Shown here: positions 35,720-44,707 of the stretch, in pieces
Numbering within the stretch: position 1 is the stretch's first letter
Layout: every line of letters starts with the position of its first letter
Origin: Streptomyces cupreus
GTDB taxonomy: Bacteria; Actinomycetota; Actinomycetes; Streptomycetales; Streptomycetaceae
Assembly: GCF_014257025.1 (NCBI RefSeq)
Contig: NZ_JACMSF010000035.1
Location: 31,857-95,856, forward strand
Length of the DNA stretch: 64,000 nt
Reading direction: 5' to 3'
Notes under the pieces: generated by a model
Databases searched by the model: none
What the model was told of the DNA's origin: nothing
What the model saw: the letters and a program-made list of their open reading frames with translations, nothing else
Program-made: the position numbers and the translations under genes

Positions 35720-35992
35720 TCAGCCGCGATCCTCCTCCTCGGCCTCCATGAGCCGAATTCCCTGATGCGTCAGCATGACGGTCGCGGGTGTGTCTCCATG
35801 GGCCCAGCGGACCGTGACGAGCCCTTCCTCCACCAGATAGGTGCAGGCCGCGGCCAGATCCTGCTCGGGGATCGCCAGATCGTCACGCAGCTTGGCCCCG
35901 GAGACGTCAGGGAGGCCGCTGCCTTCCATGCCCTCGTACAGGGTCTTCATGATCGCTTCGCGATGGTTCTTCCGCTGGTGCAGTGTTGCCAT
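35720..35992 (-). CDS. Small winged-helix protein
   Basis: A 90-residue protein: helical start (ATLHQRKNHREAIMKTLYEG), a helix-turn-helix-like middle (KLRDDLAIPEQDLAAACTYLVEEGLV) and a wing (TVRWAHGDTPATVMLTHQGI). It resembles the DNA-binding half of PadR/MarR-like proteins and probably binds DNA. ATG 35992 preferred; an in-frame GTG at 36004 is possible. Confidence 0.65.
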   Translation of the reverse strand: MATLHQRKNHREAIMKTLYEGMEGSGLPDVSGAKLRDDLAIPEQDLAAACTYLVEEGLVTVRWAHGDTPATVMLTHQGIRLMEAEEEDRG

Positions 35993-36114
35993 GGTCGCCG
36001 CCACTCATGCCGGGCTCCGAACCCGTCGCCCCAGGCAAGGAGAAGGCCACAGGTCACCGACTGACTCCCGCAGTTCACTTTACTCCGGGCCGGGTACCCG
36101 CTCACGACCAGCGC

Positions 36115-36720
36115 TCACGACCAGGACTTTTCGTATGCCGGAATTCCGACCGGCCCCGGCCCGTCGTCTCGTGTTCCGTAGTCCTCCAGACCAGGTGCCT
36201 TCCACAGCGCGCCCCCGTCCGCGCGCCCCCGTCCTTCCCGGCCCTCCCTGCTTCCGTCACGGGCCTGTTCCGCCGTCATGAGCCCGGTCGCGGTCATCGG
36301 CGGACCGGTGCCCGCGCTCGCGGCGGCCATCAGCCGGGCGGCCGAGGAGGCGCCGGTCTCCGGGGGGACCACCAGGAGGTCCCAGCGGCCCGCGGTGCAG
36401 GACAGCAGAACGATCCCGTGCGGATCCAGCTCTGAGGTGAACCAACCGACCTTCACCACATGGCCGCTGACGAAGATTCTGGGCGGGAGGATGGGCCAGT
36501 GGCGGGGGTTGACCGCGATACGGGTGATCCGTCCCCACAGCGGATCCAGCACGTCCGCCAGGGCGGAGAGCTCGCTCGGCAGGTCACGTGAACGGGGCCA
36601 CCAGGCGCCGTCCAGTTCGGCGTGCCCTGCGGAAGGACCCTTGGACCTCAGCGCGAGGCGCGCGGTCGGGGCCTTGAAAGGAACGGCCCGTAGCGGGGGA
36701 TGAGAGTTGGTCGCGGACAT
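36115..36720 (-). CDS. DUF5994 family protein (copy 1)
   Basis: A 201-residue protein with the family core ARLALRSKG, DGAWWPRSRDLPSELSALAD, DPLWGRITRIAVNPRHWP, HVVKVGWF and RWDLLVVPPET. Function unknown. A second copy at 37315 is divergent from it across about 600 bp, and both lie in a stress-type gene group. Confidence 0.82.
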   Translation of the reverse strand: MSATNSHPPLRAVPFKAPTARLALRSKGPSAGHAELDGAWWPRSRDLPSELSALADVLDPLWGRITRIAVNPRHWPILPPRIFVSGHVVKVGWFTSELDPHGIVLLSCTAGRWDLLVVPPETGASSAARLMAAASAGTGPPMTATGLMTAEQARDGSREGREGRGRADGGALWKAPGLEDYGTRDDGPGPVGIPAYEKSWS

Positions 36721-37314
36721 GGCGCAAACCCGTCTCCGGACTCCCGCGTGAGGGCAGCGGCCCGGTGTCGTCGCTCACCGGGAACGACACCGCCATGGAG
36801 CCGATGTGCGAAGTGCTCCCGATGAGTTCACGCTACTCCCGAAAGAGCCGGGCGGACCGGACAGCGTGCCGCAGGCCCATCTGCTCCTCAGCCAGGAAAG
36901 CGTTGCCGGTCAGCCGCGGCGGGTCCTCGGGCCGGACCGCCGTCGGTGCGGGGGATGGCCGGGATGGCCGTGGTCGAAGTCGCCGAGACGATCCGCGCGG
37001 CGAGGTCCGACAAGGGCAGCGGGACGGCGTTGTGCTCAGGTACCCCGTCGCGCGGGCCCGCGCGACGAATGCCGATCATTTCTTTCCACCGTCCGGCGAA
37101 ATACGGCAGGTTCAGACTGTTGTCTCTGGGACGAATGTCCGGGGCAGGGGCGCATGGGACCGTTTCTCCATTGGCAGTACGGTCCGTTGGGTCTGCCCAA
37201 GGAGTAGGCTGAAATGACCGAGGATATTTCGCGCACCGGCTTCCAGGCTCGTGTCGTTTTCGGCGATTGAATACGCCGGGCCGGTCGCAGCCGGGCCGGG
37301 GCAGGGTCCGCGTC
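36721..37314. other. 594-bp gap between divergent DUF5994 genes
   Basis: Open frames here are either antisense or lack any recognisable feature. The gap must hold the promoters of both DUF5994 genes; I could not pick out convincing -35/-10 pairs. Confidence 0.5.
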
Positions 37315-37917
37315 ATGACTGCGACCATTTCCCTCCCGCCGACAGCCGAAGCCGGTGACCGTTCGCCGCTCTCCTCGTCCTCTCTGCGTCTGTCGCTGGC
37401 TCCCGCCGGTTCCGCACCGGCTCTGCTGGACGGCGCATGGTGGCCCCGCTCCCGCGATCTCGGGGCCGAACTCCCTTCCCTGGCCGCCGTACTGGATCCG
37501 TTGTGGGGGCGGATCACCCGGGTCACGGTGAATCCCACCCACTGGCCGGTCGTTCCGCGCAAGGTGCCCGTCGCCGGGCACGTGGTGAAGGTGGGCTGGT
37601 TCCTGGCCGAGCAGGACCCGCACGAACTGCTGTTGCTCTCGTACCGGATGGGCCGTTGGAACCTCCTGGTGGTCCCGCCGCAGACGGCTCCCGTCTCGGC
37701 CGCCTGGCTGATGGCCGCCGCGAGTGACCCACTGGGCACGTCGACCGCGAGCCGGTTGATGGAGGAGGCGGCGCGCCTGCGGACGGTGTACGAGGCCGAC
37801 CGGGCCGTGGAAGCGGTCTGGGACTCCGAAGGTGGCCATGAGGCCCGCGATCCGGCCGCACGTTCCCGGATCCCGACCGTGACCGCCGCGCTGCCGCATC
37901 AGCTGATGGGGAGGTGA
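37315..37917 (+). CDS. DUF5994 family protein (copy 2)
   Basis: A 200-residue paralogue of the 36115 gene, sharing LDGAWWPRSRDL, LDPLWGRITRVTVNPTHWP, VAGHVVKVGWF and WNLLVVPPQTAP. The N- and C-terminal tails differ from copy 1. ATG 37315 aligns with copy 1's start. It is followed closely by a small membrane protein whose start lies 5 bp past its stop. Confidence 0.82.
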   Translation: MTATISLPPTAEAGDRSPLSSSSLRLSLAPAGSAPALLDGAWWPRSRDLGAELPSLAAVLDPLWGRITRVTVNPTHWPVVPRKVPVAGHVVKVGWFLAEQDPHELLLLSYRMGRWNLLVVPPQTAPVSAAWLMAAASDPLGTSTASRLMEEAARLRTVYEADRAVEAVWDSEGGHEARDPAARSRIPTVTAALPHQLMGR

Positions 37918-37922
37918 GGACC

Positions 37923-38120
37923 GTGGAGACGTTCGTGACCGTGATCGTGATCCTTGCGATGATCGCCCTCGGGGTGCTCCTCATCCACCTGCTCAACGCG
38001 CAGCACAGTGACCGCATCGCCGCCTTCCACTACGGCCGCTCCGGGATGCCTGTCCCGGGCCCGTCGGCTCGGCGGAAGGGCCACGGCCGGGAGAGCGAGC
38101 AGCATCGCAGGCCGCGGTAA
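37923..38120 (+). CDS. Small single-span membrane protein
   Basis: A 65-residue protein: membrane segment at residues 4-24 (FVTVIVILAMIALGVLLIHLL) followed by a polar, basic tail. GTG 37923 has GGGGAGGTGAGG upstream. Coupled to the DUF5994 gene. Function unknown. Confidence 0.6.
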   Translation: METFVTVIVILAMIALGVLLIHLLNAQHSDRIAAFHYGRSGMPVPGPSARRKGHGRESEQHRRPR

Positions 38121-38621
38121 CCGTCGCGACGACGGGTCCGACCGACCGAGCCGACCGAACCAACAGCACCGCCCGCAGCCCAAGACCCCGGTCGCAGCGC
38201 CGCACATGACAGGCCGGGGTCTCCCGTGTCCTGTGCCCGCGAGCCCGGGAACGGCACAAGGCTGACAGGGAGGCCGATGAGCAGTCCATCCGAAGCCGAT
38301 CGGCTGGTTTCCGACCCACACCGGCCCCGCCCACCCGGCCCGGTCTGACCGGGCTTCCGACACTGCCGTCCGGGCCTCGGGCGGCTCCGGCACCCGTCCA
38401 GGACACGATGCCCGCCGAGCACGGACCTTCCGTCCGACCCATGGTGCATCCCGGACGACCGATCCGCCATCCGCCACCGTGCTCGCCAACCCGGGCTGCC
38501 GGCCCGGCCGTTCACCCGTCGCCCACACCCGCGGCATGCCGCGAGGGCCGAACCCGGCCCGAAGCCTGTCCAGCCCCGCGGCAATCTCCGACGGGTACTT
38601 CGTACGTCGAACCGAGGAGCC
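38121..38621. other. 501-bp gap
   Basis: Contains the hairpin at 38183-38222 and otherwise GC-rich sequence whose frames show no protein feature. A GGGTAC about 30 bp before the STAS gene resembles the -10 of SigB-type promoters, but no matching -35 is evident. Confidence 0.4.
38183..38222 (+). terminator. Hairpin terminator
   Basis: Perfect 9-bp arms AGACCCCGG (38183-38191) and CCGGGGTCT (38214-38222) with a 22-nt loop, about 60 bp after the small membrane gene. Confidence 0.55.
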
Positions 38622-38993
38622 ATGCCCCTTCCACAACTGAACGTCCACCGGCACGACCACACCACCCACGCGCTGATCACCCTCGCCGGGGAGATCGACC
38701 TGGCCACCGCCCCGCTCGTGCGCGCCGCACTGGCCGCATGCCTGCGCGACGGCATCCGCACCGCCGACGTCGATCTCACGGCGGTCACCTTCTGCGACGC
38801 CAGCGGACTCAACGCCCTACTCACGGCATCCCGGCTCGCCGCCGATGCCGGAGCGACCCTCCAACTGCACTACCCCCCGCCGACCTTGGCCCGCATCGCC
38901 GAGATCACCGGCTCCGGCTTCCTGCTCCACGACCTCCACGCCGTTCGAACACCGTCACCTCGGGTTCCCGCCGCCGCGGGCGGTGCGCGGTGA
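38622..38993 (+). CDS. STAS-domain anti-anti-sigma factor
   Basis: A 123-residue SpoIIAA/RsbV-like protein: ALITLAGEIDLATAPLVR, then VDLTAVTFCDASGLNALL, with the phosphorylatable serine in DASGL. GAGGAG precedes the ATG. It is a candidate substrate for the SpoIIE phosphatase at 33205. No RsbW-type kinase lies beside it. Confidence 0.9.
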   Translation: MPLPQLNVHRHDHTTHALITLAGEIDLATAPLVRAALAACLRDGIRTADVDLTAVTFCDASGLNALLTASRLAADAGATLQLHYPPPTLARIAEITGSGFLLHDLHAVRTPSPRVPAAAGGAR

Positions 38994-39661
38994 TGGCCCC
39001 GCTCCGACGTGAGCCGCCAGGGTGCGCACCGACTCCCGCCCACGCGGTGCGCCTGCGCCGGCTGAACCGCTGGCAGGCCGAGACCCTGCGGGAGGACCTG
39101 GCCGATCTGTACGTGGAGTCCTCCCGTGCGCAGGCAGGCCAGGAGTACCGGGGCCGGGAGGCGTTTCTGCGGCGGCTCACCGGTGACATCCGGCGGTCCG
39201 GATTCGCGCTGCTGATCGCAGAGGACAGCGCCTTCGCCGGGTGTGCCTACGGATTCCCCGTACCGCGCGAGGGGACGTGGTGGAGGGGGTTCGACGGGAC
39301 CCTCCCGCAGAGCGTCGAACAGCTCACCGCGTCCGGCCACGTCTTCGCGATCACCGAGATCGTCGTGCATCCCCACACGGACGACCAGGACCTCGCCCGC
39401 CGGCTCCAGCAACGCCTGCTCGCCGACCATCACGCCTCGCTCGGGGCGACGCTGGTCGACCAGGCCGACGTTCCGGCCTGCGACGCCTTTCTGTCGTGGG
39501 GGTGGCAGGACATCGGGGCGATCCGTCGCCCGCCGGATCCCACGGTCCTGAGGCCATGGGCGCCTGTGCTGTTGCGGGCCATGATCCTTCCCCTCGGCCC
39601 ACGCACGACTGCCCGCCCGGACGGCCTCGCTCACGAGAACCGCACCCAACGGCCCGACTGA
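38993..39661 (+). CDS. GNAT-like acetyltransferase protein
   Basis: A 222-residue protein with an acetyltransferase-like layout: RLNRWQAETLREDLADLYVESS at the N-terminus, FALLIAEDSAFAGCAYGFPV, AITEIVVHPHTDDQDLARRLQQRLL (the CoA-binding helix region) and a last strand before RAMIL. Its start overlaps the STAS stop, so the two are coupled. Substrate unknown. Confidence 0.68.
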   Translation: MAPLRREPPGCAPTPAHAVRLRRLNRWQAETLREDLADLYVESSRAQAGQEYRGREAFLRRLTGDIRRSGFALLIAEDSAFAGCAYGFPVPREGTWWRGFDGTLPQSVEQLTASGHVFAITEIVVHPHTDDQDLARRLQQRLLADHHASLGATLVDQADVPACDAFLSWGWQDIGAIRRPPDPTVLRPWAPVLLRAMILPLGPRTTARPDGLAHENRTQRPD

Positions 39662-40024
39662 CGACCAGCGTCCCACCGGGCCGGGTGACAGCAGGGTCGC
39701 GCACGTACGGTGCTCACCCAGCACGCGCATACGGGCGGAGCCCCGGCAAAGCACAAGCCCCAGGTCGCTGACCTGGGGATTCGAGACGGCGTCCCGTTCC
39801 GGTACGCCGTCCTTCGATGAGCCAAGTCGGCCCTGCGGGCGTGACGCCACCTCGGTACCAGCGGTCGCGAAGACGCTGCACTGGGTCTGGGACGCGGACC
39901 CGGCGCATGGCACGGCTTGATTGGGACCCTGTCGTCAAGAGAGGCTCTCGGGAGCGGCCGACGCCAGGCATCACCCGAGACTGCTGCCAGCGTGGTTGTC
40001 AGTGCCCGGCCCTAGTGTGCCCAC
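39662..40024. other. 363-bp gap with terminator
   Basis: Apart from the hairpin at 39758-39778, nothing recognisable is seen. This gap separates the intact stress-type island from the scarred region that begins with the Shedu-like remnant. Confidence 0.4.
39758..39778. terminator. Hairpin terminator
   Basis: CCCCAGGTC and GACCTGGGG arms with a 3-nt loop. The motif is nearly the same as the hairpins at 28402 and 47090. Confidence 0.75.
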
Positions 40025-41350
40025 GTGACATTTCGATCCGGCTTCACGCTCTGGCAACTGGTCCAGACGGCACGGGGACTGACTGAGGATGCGCGCGTCC
40101 GGGAGCGCGTCGACGCGGTGCTGCACATCATGGGTGGCCTCGGTGGGACGTACGGCAAGGGCAGGCCCCTGGTGAACGCCTTGGAGGACGTGGCCCAAGA
40201 GGCCATCATCCAGGGCGACTTCGCATTCGCCCAGCGCTTTCAGCGCTTTGCGGCCTATGCCGGAGGCGAACTGTTCCTCGACATTCTTGAGAACTACTAC
40301 GACGACGAAGCCCGACAGCGCAGCGAGAAACACATGCGCAGGATGGCCGCCCTGGGTGCGGACAGGGCGGTCGCCGCCCTGGACGTCCTGTGCCGCGACA
40401 AGCCCGGCGCAAGCGCCGCCGACGCCCGTGACCTCTTTCGCGGCATAGCCCAGTCCGTCGACTACTTGGGCCTCGGGGATGGCGAGGGCGGGATCCGGCT
40501 CTCCACCAAGGAGGCGAGGCGACTCCAGGAATACGGACACATGGAGATGGTCCTCCGCAACCTGCCCCGGCCCGCCTCCGCAGAGGCCGCCCGGATGATG
40601 AGCGACGTCCTGGCCGATGTCGACGCCGGCATGCTGGCCCAGTTGCTCGAACTGCGGGCCAGGCAAGTTGGCCTGGCGGCACTGCGTACCGCGGTGGAGG
40701 ACCCGGACAGCTCCGAGAGTGCCCTCCATGGCTGTCTGAAGAACCAGGAATGGATCTTTGGCGGGGCCTACGTCGCCGAGCTGGTACGCCGGCAGTACAC
40801 CCCGGACGCCATTCGGGTGATGTCGTCGGGGAGGTCGGGGGACTCCTTGGGGCGGCGGCTGCGTGTGGGAGAGGCGCTTGCGCTGGCGCGTGGTGCGCAG
40901 GATCTGCGCGGCCATCCACCAGGAAAGAGCACCGCGTTGCTCCGGGGCGAGCGGCCAATGCGGGGTCAGTGCCCAGTCTTTGTCGTCGAGGATCACCTTG
41001 AGGACCGTCTCGGCGTTGCTCTCCAGGGAGGTGAAGAGTTCCTCGCAGGCATGATGGGGGGACGCCCTCAATGGTCGTGCCCCAGTAGAAGCCGCGCTCG
41101 GCGCCGATCGCGGTCGGCGCGGCCGGGAAGGCCATGTCAGGATCGTCGAGGCGCCGCACTCGCAGTTCGTACCGTCGCCGTGCTTGATGTTCGGCGAAGT
41201 GCCGCAAGTACATCTGGGGAACGGTGTGGTCTCGCGTCCTGCCCGTTCTGGCCGCCTTCTTTCCTGCGGACGCTTTGCCCACCTGCCGCTCCCTTACCAG
41301 CGATTCGAAGTCTCCCGACAGTAAACAGCGCGTTGTGCGATGCTTGTTAG
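40025..41350 (+). pseudogene. Truncated Shedu-like (DUF4263) defence gene with foreign 3' tail
   Basis: The first ~265 residues (to about 40820) look like the N-terminal half of Streptomyces DUF4263/Shedu proteins: a helical region and then ALHGCLKNQEWIFGGAYVAEL, the block that normally precedes the PD-(D/E)XK nuclease (PGDE..IPL..LHIVELK). Here the nuclease is gone. After VRRQYTPDAIRV the frame runs into sequence antisense to a DUF4238 remnant and ends at 41350. A deletion joined the two, so a nuclease-dead product is expected. GTG 40025 is the start. Confidence 0.6.
40826..41282 (-). pseudogene. DUF4238 family gene, frameshifted and truncated
   Basis: From GTG 41282 (GGGAG upstream) the frame reads DHTVPQMYLRHFAEH, the hallmark of DUF4238 proteins. 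Near 41070 the similarity moves to another frame (CEELFTSLESNAETVLKVIL, then RTTRQRKRL) and stops at the junction with the Shedu-like fragment. One frameshift and a missing 3' end make it inactive. Confidence 0.55.
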
Positions 41351-41442
41351 AGGACAGTATGTGACGTGATGCCGTATTAGTCGTCACCGGAACGTGTGCC
41401 GCCGCTGCGTCCTCGCTGTCCAGCAGGCCCGGCTGTGCTGAA

Positions 41443-41796
41443 GTGGCCCCTGTGAGCGACCGCCAGCCCTACGACACCGACTTATCCGACGAACGCTGGG
41501 CGTTGATCGAACCGGTCATCGACTCCTGGAAGGCACAGCACCCCTCGGTCAGCGGCCATCATGGCCGGTATCCGATGCGGGAGATCGTCAACGCCCTGCT
41601 CTACCAGGGCCGCACCGGCTGCCAGTGGGCCCTGCTGCGCGGCGAACCCAAGCACTTCCGGCGCCCTGAGGTCGGCGACCTGACGCTGGTCATCGAGGTC
41701 ATGCGATTCGGCGACGACGGCCAGCGTATGACGGTCTACCAGGCCGAGCCCGGCAGCGCCGACGAGGCGGCGCTCGGGAAGCTCGCCGCGCGCTGA
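41443..41796 (+). pseudogene. Chimeric ORF: IS5-type transposase start joined to MmyB-type regulator end
   Basis: Residues 1-67 (DLSDERWALIEPVIDSW, MREIVNALLYQGRTGCQWALL) are the N-terminus of an IS5-family transposase (DUF4096 region). From about residue 68 the sequence becomes RRPEVGDLTLVIEVM..GQRMTVYQAEPGS, the C-terminal MmyB-like ligand domain of XRE regulators. The join is in frame, giving a 117-residue open frame with neither a catalytic DDE domain nor a DNA-binding domain. Confidence 0.6.
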
Positions 41797-42698
41797 CCGG
41801 GTCCACCGATGCCGCCGTCATCGGATGACCGGCCGCCCGAGCGAGCCAACAACCCCGCCCAAGGGCTGTCGCCGAGAGTGACCAGGACGAACCGGCGGCG
41901 CGGCGGGTCGGACACGAACGGCCGCCACGCCATCCCCGCGTCCGTTGTGAAGCTGTTCCGGCTTCGCAGGCCCACCAGGTTCTCGCTGGTGCGCAGGTGG
42001 TGGCAGTACAGCGCCTGGCTGTGCGCGTCGACGATCCGCAGCTGCGGCGTCCAGCTGTGGTCGGCGAGGTGGGCCAGGACGTCCTCGGCGAAGCGGCGGT
42101 TGCGCTCGGCCGGGAACCACAGGAGCTCCTGGTCCGCCAGGTCGGCCCAGGACAGGGCGGTGTGCTCGGCCAGCGAGTGGTCGGGGCGCAGCACCACGCC
42201 GTGCGGTTCGTCGGCCAGGGTCAGCGCGGCCAGGTCGTCGATGGGGTGGAAGACGCGCATCACCCCGAAGGCCAGGGCGCCGGTCCGCAGGAGGTCGAGC
42301 TGCCGCTGGGAGTCGGCCTCGTCGAACTCGACGGTCAGGGAGCCGTCGTCGGCGAAGATCCGCTCGACGCGGGCCAGCAGGTGCTCCGGAACCGTTCGGC
42401 AGACCCCCACCCGGACCGGGCGGCGCGCGTCGCGCGCCTGGGCCAGCGACGCCTCGATCTCGGCGAGGGCGCGGATGGCGGTCGCGTACAGGATGCGGCC
42501 GCCCTCGGTCAGCTCCATCCCTTTGGGCCTGCGGTGGAATAGCGGGGCGCCGACGCGGCGTTCCAGGGCGCTGATCTGCTGGCTCAGGCTGGGCTGTGCG
42601 ATCCGCAGCACGCGTGCCGCCTCGGTCATCGTGCCTTCCTCGACGACGGTGACGAAGTAGCGGAGATGGCGCAGTTCGACGCTCCGGTGGTCGTACAT
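41736..42698 (-). CDS. LysR-family transcriptional regulator
   Basis: A 320-residue regulator. The N-terminal helix-turn-helix is RHLRYFVTVVEEGTMTEAAR followed by VLRIAQPSLSQQISALERRVG; a periplasmic-binding-like effector domain starts at about residue 95. ATG 42698 has GGAAGGAA upstream. The last ~20 residues (after GLLARSGGRSSDD) are encoded antisense to the MmyB remnant, so the original C-terminus was probably lost or replaced. It is divergent from nadC and is its likely regulator. Confidence 0.85.
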   Translation of the reverse strand: MYDHRSVELRHLRYFVTVVEEGTMTEAARVLRIAQPSLSQQISALERRVGAPLFHRRPKGMELTEGGRILYATAIRALAEIEASLAQARDARRPVRVGVCRTVPEHLLARVERIFADDGSLTVEFDEADSQRQLDLLRTGALAFGVMRVFHPIDDLAALTLADEPHGVVLRPDHSLAEHTALSWADLADQELLWFPAERNRRFAEDVLAHLADHSWTPQLRIVDAHSQALYCHHLRTSENLVGLRSRNSFTTDAGMAWRPFVSDPPRRRFVLVTLGDSPWAGLLARSGGRSSDDGGIGGPGQRAASFPSAASSALPGSAW

Positions 42699-42847
42699 GC
42701 CCGTTCCTTCCCCTCGCGATAGGCCCGAGCCTATGGCTTGCTTCCGCACGGCTATTGGCACGAGCCGGATCTCGTGGGTTTTCCTAAGGAGGCCGTCCAC
42801 GGCCTCGTCGGTCCGCTGATCAATCTCTGAGAGCTGAGGAACCACCT

Positions 42848-43741
42848 ATGAAGATCGCCGAGTTCCCCGCGTCGGCGGCGCGGGCCAGCGTGGCCGCGGC
42901 CCTGGCGGAGGACAGGGCCGCCGACGACATCACCACCTCGTGGAGCGTCCCGGCCGGCCCTATCGCCACCGCCGAGATCAGTACCCGCCAGCCCGGTGTC
43001 GCCGCCGGACTGCCCGTGGTCCACGAAGTCTTCGCCCAGACCGACGCCGAGGTCGAGGTCGAGACTTTGGTCGCGGACGGCGTGCGGCTGCGGGCCGGGG
43101 ACGTCCTGGTGCGGCTGACCGGATCGGCTCGCAGCCTGATCACCGCCGAGCGCACGGTGCTGAACTTCCTGCAGCGCCTGTGCGGCATCGCCACTGTCAC
43201 CGACGGCTTCGTCCAAGCCGTGGCCGGAACCCCGGCGCGGATCCTGGACACCCGCAAGACCGCCCCGGGGCTGCGGGCGCTGGACAAGTACGCCGTCACC
43301 GCGGGCGGCGGCAGCAACCACCGGCTCACCCTGGCGGCGATGGTCCTGCTGAAGGAGAACCACATCACCGCGGCGGGCGGGGTGGCCGCGGCGATCAATG
43401 CGGTCCGGAAGGGAATGGCCGATTCCGGGACGAGCGTGCCGATCGACGTCGAAGTGCAGACCGTCGCGCAGGCCCGCGAAGCCATGGAAGCGGGAGCTGG
43501 CTGGCTCATGCTCGACAACATGGAGGTGGCCGACATCGAAGAAGTGATGCGAATGAGGGCCGGCCGTTCCGGCGGTTCGGAGATCCTCCTGGAGGCTTCC
43601 GGCAACGTCACCCTGGACCGGGTTCGCGCCATTGCCGATGCCGGCGTCGACCTCATCTCGATCGGCGCCCTGACGCACAGCGCACCCGCGCTCGACCTGA
43701 CGATGCTGATCACGATGGACGCGGCGCCATGCCCGAGGTGA
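42848..43741 (+). CDS. nadC: Nicotinate-nucleotide pyrophosphorylase (quinolinate phosphoribosyltransferase)
   Basis: A 297-residue enzyme converting quinolinate and PRPP to nicotinate mononucleotide. Motifs: LNFLQRLCGIATVT, DTRKTAPGLRALDKYAVTAG with GGSNHR, LLKENHI, IDVEVQTVAQA, LDNM, EASGNVTLD and ISIGALTHSAPALD. No nadA or nadB is adjacent, unlike the usual NAD operon. It overlaps the phzF-like gene by 13 bp and is divergent from a LysR gene, which points to an inducible or specialised pathway instead of housekeeping NAD synthesis. Confidence 0.92.
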   Translation: MKIAEFPASAARASVAAALAEDRAADDITTSWSVPAGPIATAEISTRQPGVAAGLPVVHEVFAQTDAEVEVETLVADGVRLRAGDVLVRLTGSARSLITAERTVLNFLQRLCGIATVTDGFVQAVAGTPARILDTRKTAPGLRALDKYAVTAGGGSNHRLTLAAMVLLKENHITAAGGVAAAINAVRKGMADSGTSVPIDVEVQTVAQAREAMEAGAGWLMLDNMEVADIEEVMRMRAGRSGGSEILLEASGNVTLDRVRAIADAGVDLISIGALTHSAPALDLTMLITMDAAPCPR

Positions 43742-44601
43742 CGATCGTCGACGCGTGCCGGCGGCAGGGCCAGGGCGGCAGTCCGACCGCCGTTCTCGAC
43801 GACGCGCCCTTCACCGATGCCGAGCGACGGCGCATCCCTGCTGCGACAGGCACCTCGCACGCGGTCTTCATCGCTGCGGTGGACGGCGAGGATCAGGCTC
43901 GACCGTCGTATCGGCTCCGGTTCTTCACCGGCGAAGGCGAGTTGCCCGCCTGCGGTCACGGCACAGTCGCCGCACTGGCGCTGCTCGCTCTGCGCTACAG
44001 CGGCGACGCCGATTACCGGGCCGCGCTGCACACCACAAGTCGCGTATTCGAAGGCTGGGTGAAGCGAGAACACGACGACCTGACGGCCACTTTCGACCCG
44101 GGCCCGATCAGCCCGCGGGACGCCGGGGAACCCGAACTCCGGGCGATCGCGACCGCCCTCGGCCTGATGAGCGAAGCCCTTCCCGACGGCGCCTGCGTGG
44201 CCTCACCAGGCCGGCCACGGCTCCTGTTACCCGTGCGATCGCGCACCGTGCTGGCCGAACTCCGTCCGGACTTTACGGCACTGCGCCATGCCTGTGACCG
44301 CTACGGACTGCTGGGCTGCTACGCCTACTCGATCCCCGATGCGGACGGTCGGGCGGCGGCCCGGATGTTCGCCCCGTCGATCGGCGTCCCCGAGGATGTC
44401 GCCAACGCCAACAGCACCGCATGTCTGGCCGCGTATCTCGCGGATCAGGGCGTCACCGGCATCGCGGTCGACATGGGCGATCACCTCGGCCATCCGTCCA
44501 CGATCATCGCCAACGCACAACGCAGCGCGTCCGGCACCCTGATCCGCCTGGGCGGCGCCGCAGAAATCGCGCGCGCCGTCCGCCTTCCCCGGCTCGGCTG
44601 A
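43729..44601 (+). CDS. PhzF-family isomerase/epimerase-like protein
   Basis: A 290-residue DapF/PhzF-fold protein: VDACRRQGQGGSPTAVLDD at the N-terminus, RLRFFTGEGELPACGHGTVAALA (the GxGHxT active-site region) and ARMFAPSIGVPEDVANANST in the second half. ATG 43729 lies inside the end of nadC, so the two are coupled. PhzF isomerises dihydro-hydroxyanthranilate; the substrate here is unknown. Confidence 0.85.
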   Translation: MPEVTIVDACRRQGQGGSPTAVLDDAPFTDAERRRIPAATGTSHAVFIAAVDGEDQARPSYRLRFFTGEGELPACGHGTVAALALLALRYSGDADYRAALHTTSRVFEGWVKREHDDLTATFDPGPISPRDAGEPELRAIATALGLMSEALPDGACVASPGRPRLLLPVRSRTVLAELRPDFTALRHACDRYGLLGCYAYSIPDADGRAAARMFAPSIGVPEDVANANSTACLAAYLADQGVTGIAVDMGDHLGHPSTIIANAQRSASGTLIRLGGAAEIARAVRLPRLG

Positions 44602-44707
44602 CACGAAGGCGACTTGCGGTGGTCAGCAGACCAACAAGGACGGCCGCCGACGCTCGTCCGAGACCAACCCGTAAGCCAGGTGCACTCATCCCAACACTGG
44701 AGGTTCC

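Noticed and set aside
36888..37739. Minus-strand open frame between the DUF5994 genes
   Set aside because: Largely the reverse of the second DUF5994 gene with no recognisable feature or ribosome site.
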